Assembly (NCBI GenBank): GCA_937898895.1
Contig: CALDKL010000640.1
Span: forward strand, 1 to 10,408
Source of the DNA: an uncultured Verrucomicrobiae bacterium
GTDB taxonomy: Bacteria > Verrucomicrobiota > Verrucomicrobiia > Verrucomicrobiales > DEV007
Direction of reading: 5' to 3'
Length of the DNA stretch: 10,408 nucleotides
Of the stretch, positions 7,192 to 10,408 are shown piece after piece; position 1 is the first letter of the stretch; each line of letters starts with the position of its first letter. Position numbers and translations under genes: made by a program. The notes beneath the pieces are model-generated. The model saw nothing but the letters and a program-made list of their open reading frames with translations. It searched no databases and was not told the origin of the DNA.

Positions 7192-8847
7192 TCATTGCAA
7201 AGCCACCAGCACGCGCACCTGTTCGGCGTGGAGGCCCTCCCCCTTGAACCGCAGGTTCAGGGTACGGCGATCTTCGCTGAGAAGAAGTTCGTCCTCACCC
7301 GAGCGAAGTCCGCGCGCCTCCTGACTCGGGTCGGCTGCCGCCGCAAACGAGGAACCGACGGTGGCATCGGAGTTTTCGAGGCGGTCTGAAGAAAAAATCA
7401 CGCCGACCACGGGATGATCGAACGTCAGCGAGGTTTCGACGCTGCCGTCGTCATCGGCCTTTTCGGAAGGCGTGAGCTGCAGCAGGTAACTGCGCAATTC
7501 TCCCTTGCTCTCGAGGGATTCGCCTGGATTGGGCTGCGCGAGGGCGAATTCCCCGGCCACGAGACGATCCACCTCGAGCCCGCCTTCGGGGAGGAACGAA
7601 TCATTTTCCACGAAAACCCGCACTTCCCCCTCCTTGCCACCCGCCGCCGAAATGACGGAACCCGGCAACTCGATACGGACCGGACCGAGATTGTTTTCGA
7701 CGCCCGAGAGCATTTCCCAGGCCTTCGAAAATGCGCGCGGATTGTAGGGCACATCGACGAGTCTCTCGCGGACGTGATCGGCTTTGACAGCCTCGAAGGA
7801 AGCGAGTTCGCGGCATTTGCCGCTGTCCGTCAGGCAGATTCCGCCGACCCCGTGAAAAACGACGGCCTCGGTGGACTCGTCCGTACGGGCGTCGATCCCG
7901 ATGATCCGGGCGGATTCGGAAACACTCAGCCCCCGCGAGCGCAGGGTCGGCCCGGTCTCGTCGTCGGGAAGACGGGCGAGCGCAATGCCGTTGTGAACAT
8001 TGGCCGAGGAGTCCTTTTCCACCTCAAAGCGGGCGGGCCCCTCGACGGTCAGCTCTCCGCCACTCGCGAGGCGCAGCGAGACCACTCCGCTCGTCAGTTC
8101 ATAGAGGCCGGGCTTCAGGGTGCCGTCGTCGGAGGGGGCTGCTCCTGCCCCCCAGGCAGTATCGGAGGTGGCCTTGACCAGGGAGGCCGGAGCCGGGGCC
8201 TCGCGATCCCAAAAACGACCCGCCGCTCGCTCTCCGAGAAGGAAGGCCCCCAGGGCCACGGATGCCGCGGCAGCACCGAGCTTCAGCACGATGAACGCAA
8301 CGGAGCGGGCAAAGGGGACGATCTTTTCTTCCTCCCCGGCTTCCCCGGCGGTCGTCGCGATTTCACTCTCAAGCCGCCGGGCGAAATCATCGACGAAATG
8401 ATCTCGCGTCGTCTCCGCCCACATCCTCGTCTCGAGAGACTCGATGAAGGCCTGTTCGCTTTTCGAAGCAGAGAGCGCCTCGTGCAACCACTCATCCTCG
8501 GCGAGACGGTGGCGGAGTGCCTTCGCCTCATCCGGAGCTTCCCAGAAGCGCCTCGCCACCTGATCGCATTCGTAGACGGAGGCGGAGCCGTCGCGCACGC
8601 GGGAAAGAAGTTCGTCGTGATCCAGGCGGGCACTCGCGAGAGCGGCCTCGAATTCGGAGACTCCATCGGCCCCCTCGGCGAGGAGACTCTGCCGGAGCCA
8701 CTCGGAAAAAGCCAGTTCCTCCGAAAGGCGAGCCGCAAAATCGCTTTTTCCGGCTGCGTGGGAGGCGAGTCCGGCAAACGTTTCCGCGTCCGCCTCGCCA
8801 TGGAGGAGGCGTCTGAGCAATTCGTCGGCGTGGGACTCGTGGTTCAT
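7192..8847 (-). CDS. FecR-domain membrane protein, putative anti-sigma partner
   Basis: The protein has 551 residues. The N-terminal part (1-181), presumed cytoplasmic, is helical and contains two similar units (about 6-56 and 76-126, each with an xDELLxR start and a WLxxxL end). One transmembrane helix lies at about 182-204 (SVAFIVLKLGAAAASVALGAF). A FecR-like domain follows (about 246-337), then a C-terminal beta-rich module (about 385-551). In planctomycetal and verrucomicrobial genomes such proteins follow sigma genes and are thought to hold or sense for them; that is family knowledge and the role here is inferred. ATG 8847 is chosen because it lies 5 nt after the sigma stop and precedes the helical repeat; the in-frame ATG at 8892 is inside the sigma gene. 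The C-terminal stretch (SYLLQLTP, then VVGVIFSSDRLENSDATVG) resembles, from memory, a module in secreted PEP-CTERM-type proteins rather than the LamG domain I usually associate with FecR in these phyla. Confidence 0.85.
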   Translation of the reverse strand: MNHESHADELLRRLLHGEADAETFAGLASHAAGKSDFAARLSEELAFSEWLRQSLLAEGADGVSEFEAALASARLDHDELLSRVRDGSASVYECDQVARRFWEAPDEAKALRHRLAEDEWLHEALSASKSEQAFIESLETRMWAETTRDHFVDDFARRLESEIATTAGEAGEEEKIVPFARSVAFIVLKLGAAAASVALGAFLLGERAAGRFWDREAPAPASLVKATSDTAWGAGAAPSDDGTLKPGLYELTSGVVSLRLASGGELTVEGPARFEVEKDSSANVHNGIALARLPDDETGPTLRSRGLSVSESARIIGIDARTDESTEAVVFHGVGGICLTDSGKCRELASFEAVKADHVRERLVDVPYNPRAFSKAWEMLSGVENNLGPVRIELPGSVISAAGGKEGEVRVFVENDSFLPEGGLEVDRLVAGEFALAQPNPGESLESKGELRSYLLQLTPSEKADDDGSVETSLTFDHPVVGVIFSSDRLENSDATVGSSFAAAADPSQEARGLRSGEDELLLSEDRRTLNLRFKGEGLHAEQVRVLVALQ

Positions 8848-8852
8848 TGATT

Positions 8853-9398
8853 TCACACTGCCGGAGCGGCGGCAACATGCGACTCCATACATTCGCGAAG
8901 GGCGGTGCGGAGCCGCTCGAGGGCTTTTCTCACAGCGGGCGGGTTCATGGAAAATTCTTCGGCGATATCCTGAGCGGATTGCTCCTCTTCGTAGCGGCGC
9001 TTCAACATGCGAAGACTCTTCTCAGGCAAACCCCTGACACATTCCTTCAGCGCGTTGACGCGAGCGAGGGCGTAATCGCCCATCTCTTCCGGCTCGTCGT
9101 CGGTAGCGGAAGAGGAAGCCAGAAGCACCTCGGTGAGATTGTCCGAGAGGATGCGTTTGCGCCGGGCGTCCTTGCGCCGCTCGTTGATCACGAGATTTCG
9201 GGCGATGCCGCGGAGCCAGGCTCCGAAATCACGGGTCTGGTCGAATTCGTCGAGCCGATTGTAGGCCACGATGAAGGCCTCCTGAGCGACGTCGTCGACC
9301 CAGAGAGGATCCACCCCGAGTGACCGCACGAAGCCGCGCAGCCCGGCGTGATGGGCCCGGACATGCTCAATGAATTGCTCCCGGTCGGTAGTGGTCAT
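8853..9398 (-). CDS. Sigma-70 family RNA polymerase sigma factor (ECF-like)
   Basis: This 181-residue sigma factor has only regions 2 and 4. Region 2 (about 10-77) includes VDDVAQEAFIVAYNRLDEF and FGAWLRGIARNLVINERRK, the core-binding and -10 recognition helices. Region 4 (about 115-170) includes LPEKSLRMLKRRYEEEQSAQDIA and NPPAVRKALERLRTAL, a helix-turn-helix for the -35 element. It closely fits the Rhodopirellula/Verrucomicrobium sigma-70 family (TIGR02989). ATG 9398 is chosen because it has an AGAAAG stretch 6 nt upstream and begins at the domain; ATG 9416, six codons earlier, is a close alternative. The frame stays open to 9953, but that part runs antisense through the tRNA. The FecR-like gene follows after 5 nt, so the two form one transcription unit. 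A hairpin (9431-9455) lies just upstream of the start. Control of the neighbouring sulfatase cluster is plausible but unproven. Confidence 0.93.
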   Translation of the reverse strand: MTTTDREQFIEHVRAHHAGLRGFVRSLGVDPLWVDDVAQEAFIVAYNRLDEFDQTRDFGAWLRGIARNLVINERRKDARRKRILSDNLTEVLLASSSATDDEPEEMGDYALARVNALKECVRGLPEKSLRMLKRRYEEEQSAQDIAEEFSMNPPAVRKALERLRTALRECMESHVAAAPAV

Positions 9399-9430
9399 CA
9401 AGGGCTTTCTCGTCATTTTTGCCGCGACCA

Positions 9431-9461
9431 GCCCTCGTGTGACAGATTCGAGGGCATTTTT
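9431..9461 (+). terminator. Hairpin with T-run upstream of the sigma gene
   Basis: GCCCTCG (9431-9437) pairs perfectly with CGAGGGC (9449-9455) around an 11-nt loop, followed on the + strand by A and five T residues (9457-9461). As an intrinsic terminator it would act rightward, stopping antisense transcripts of the sigma gene before the tRNA promoter. No + strand gene ends here. On the - strand the same bases would fold as a hairpin in the sigma mRNA leader, 15 nt before ATG 9416, where they could affect translation. Which of these applies cannot be decided from sequence. Confidence 0.35.
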
Positions 9462-9500
9462 GTAAGAATGTACCCGAAATCGCCCCGGATCACCAGTCGA

Positions 9501-9537
9501 TTGACACCGTTGACACCGCCATGTCCTCGGGTAGATT
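9501..9537 (+). promoter_or_regulatory. Promoter of the tRNA-Thr gene with doubled -35 motif
   Basis: TTGACACCG occurs twice in tandem (9501-9509, 9510-9518), giving two perfect TTGACA -35 hexamers 9 bp apart. The second (9510-9515) is 16 bp from TAGATT (9532-9537), which keeps the key T1, A2 and T6 positions of the -10 box. Initiation near 9544 would give a leader of about 25 nt before the tRNA at 9569. The first copy would be 25 bp from the same -10, too far for normal use. A GC hairpin (9540-9546 with 9554-9560) covers the predicted start site. Confidence 0.55.
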
Positions 9538-9568
9538 TGCCGCCCGTCCGCTTCGGGCGGGGGAAAAT

Positions 9569-9640
9569 GCCGAAGTAGCTCAGGGGTAGAGCAACGCATT
9601 CGTAATGCGTGGGTCGGGGGTTCAATTCCCCCCTTCGGCT
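9569..9640 (+). tRNA. tRNA-Thr (CGT anticodon)
   Basis: A full 72-nt cloverleaf can be folded by eye. The acceptor stem GCCGAAG (9569-9575) pairs with CTTCGGC (9633-9639). The D arm is GCTC/GAGC with a 7-nt loop. The anticodon stem ACGCA/TGCGT encloses TTCGTAA (9599-9605), giving anticodon CGT at 9601-9603, which reads the Thr codon ACG. The variable loop is 5 nt (9611-9615), and the T arm GGGGG/CCCCC encloses TTCAATT. The discriminator is T (9640), and CCA is not encoded, so it must be added after transcription. It has its own promoter and is followed 113 nt later by a recombinase gene, making its 3' end a likely integration site. Confidence 0.96.
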
Positions 9641-9752
9641 TCCTTGATAGCCAACGAGTTACAGAGCTCGGCCAGCGATCATCAAGACTCCCTTGAGCGG
9701 TTAGTGAGCGGATTCCGCTTGTTTGGGCTCCCTGCGTGTGCTGATTTTCCTC

Positions 9753-10379
9753 ATGAGCGAAACCGCGGGTAAGAGTCAGGAAGCAGGAGCACGCCTCGGG
9801 CACGGAGTCACCATCAAGCGGATGAAAGGGCATCCCGTCTATCGCTGGCGTGCCACATTCATCGAGGGAGGCGAGTATCGGAAGAAGGGTTTCAAAACCG
9901 AGAAGGCCGCTGAAGAGTGGAAAAAGACGCGATTGGAGGAGGCTCGCGCCCATGGCACAGATTCCGCCCTAACCGCCGCAGAGCGTGCCGCCGTGCTGGA
10001 CACGCGGGCGGAGCTTGGGGAGCTGGGGATGTCTCTGCGGGAGGCCGTCGCGTTTGCCATTGATTCTCGCCGGCGCTCTTTGCGGTCATGCACGATGGCC
10101 GAACTCGTAAAGGATGCCATTGCCGCACGGAAGCGGGCCGGACTTTCGGAGGCTCATATCAAGGGCATTGAGGGACGCCTGGGGCGCTTCAATGAGATCT
10201 TCGGATCGCGATCAGTGGCTACGATCACGACGCAAGAGATTGAGGACTGGCTTCATGGGCTTGAGCTTTCGCCCTCATCCGTGAACTCCTACCGGCGGAT
10301 GCTTGTCCTGGCCTTCAATGATGCCATCAAGAAGAAATTCACGACGGAGAACCCTGCGGCGAAGGTGATCCGCTCCTGA
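9753..10379 (+). CDS. Tyrosine recombinase (integrase) fragment lacking catalytic domain
   Basis: The frame encodes 208 residues from ATG 9753. Residues about 20-65 (GHPVYRWRATF, KKGFKTEKAAEEWKKTRLEEA) look like the N-terminal arm-binding domain of phage-type integrases. Residues about 110-205 match the helical SAM-like core-binding domain: MAELVKDAIAARK, ITTQEIEDWLHGL, SPSSVNSYRRMLVLAFNDAIK and ENPAAKVIR. Where the catalytic domain (R..HxxR..Y) should begin, the frame stops at TGA 10377-10379. Only 29 nt follow in the window, too few to tell a frameshift from a true end. Full-length relatives are roughly 350-420 residues by family experience. It was probably an element's integrase, or may serve as a DNA-binding remnant. 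The frame also opens at TTG 9723, but ATG 9753 is preferred; no clear ribosome-binding site precedes either. It lies 113 nt downstream of, and parallel to, tRNA-Thr, the usual integrase position at an island edge. Confidence 0.8.
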   Translation: MSETAGKSQEAGARLGHGVTIKRMKGHPVYRWRATFIEGGEYRKKGFKTEKAAEEWKKTRLEEARAHGTDSALTAAERAAVLDTRAELGELGMSLREAVAFAIDSRRRSLRSCTMAELVKDAIAARKRAGLSEAHIKGIEGRLGRFNEIFGSRSVATITTQEIEDWLHGLELSPSSVNSYRRMLVLAFNDAIKKKFTTENPAAKVIRS

Positions 10380-10408
10380 CGCCGCCCATTCTGGATTCCC
10401 GCCTTGGC

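Noticed and set aside
7171..7306. Extra copies of the CGAGCGAA half-site near 7173 and 7300
   Set aside because: Single 8-mers, one inside a coding region, without the inverted partner; expected by chance in GC-rich sequence.
7414..8850. 478-residue + strand open frame
   Set aside because: It is antisense to the FecR-like gene, whose helix, membrane and FecR features are clear; the antisense translation is low in complexity.
9540..9560. Perfect 7-bp GC hairpin as an intrinsic terminator
   Set aside because: No T-run follows on either strand, and it overlaps the predicted tRNA transcription start.
9707..9719. Short palindrome AGCGG-ATT-CCGCT before the integrase as an attachment or excisionase site
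   Set aside because: A 5-bp stem is too short to separate from chance and no repeat of it was found elsewhere in the window.
9399..9953. N-terminal extension of the sigma factor to 366 residues
   Set aside because: The extension runs antisense through the tRNA and its promoter and adds no domain; region 2 begins right after ATG 9398.

Overview
The window looks like a GC-rich chromosome segment from the Verrucomicrobiota, or less likely the related Planctomycetota. Three things point there: exported arylsulfatases next to sugar-acid enzymes, a sigma-70-family factor of the Rhodopirellula/Verrucomicrobium type followed 5 nt later by a FecR-like membrane protein, and a recombinase fragment of a type I recall from verrucomicrobial genomes. 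This is inference from protein character; no marker gene is present.

Layout. At the left edge (31-450, +) is the C-terminal part of an SGNH/GDSL hydrolase-like protein with no visible start. It converges on a secreted sulfatase (484-1845, -). A 198-nt divergent region (1846-2043) holds a tandem imperfect direct repeat and a perfect 9-bp inverted repeat. From it a rightward four-gene set runs to 7120: an exported TIM-barrel amidohydrolase resembling uronate isomerase-type enzymes (2044-3429), an exported 7-bladed propeller lactonase of the 6-phosphogluconolactonase/CMLE family (3502-4650), a secreted iduronate-2-sulfatase-like sulfatase (4704-6140) and a Tat-exported protein of unknown family (6155-7120). 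Converging on this set is a leftward pair: the sigma factor (8853-9398) and the FecR-domain protein (7192-8847). Upstream of the sigma gene, on the + strand, is a tRNA-Thr(CGT) gene (9569-9640) with its own promoter. It is followed by a tyrosine-recombinase frame (9753-10379) that ends before the catalytic domain, which suggests the decayed or split edge of an element integrated at the tRNA.

How the genes may work together (inference): the sulfatases would remove sulfate esters from a sulfated, probably uronate-containing glycan, and the lactonase and amidohydrolase would act on released sugar acids or lactones, all outside the cytoplasm. The sigma/FecR pair is a plausible regulator, but nothing in the sequence proves that it controls this cluster. 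The leftward sulfatase is odd: its conserved C-terminal SD(N/H)G metal motif reads S-A-K-G, while the rest of its active site looks intact.

No CRISPR array, complete insertion sequence or rRNA is visible. No stretch longer than 300 nt lacks a gene.
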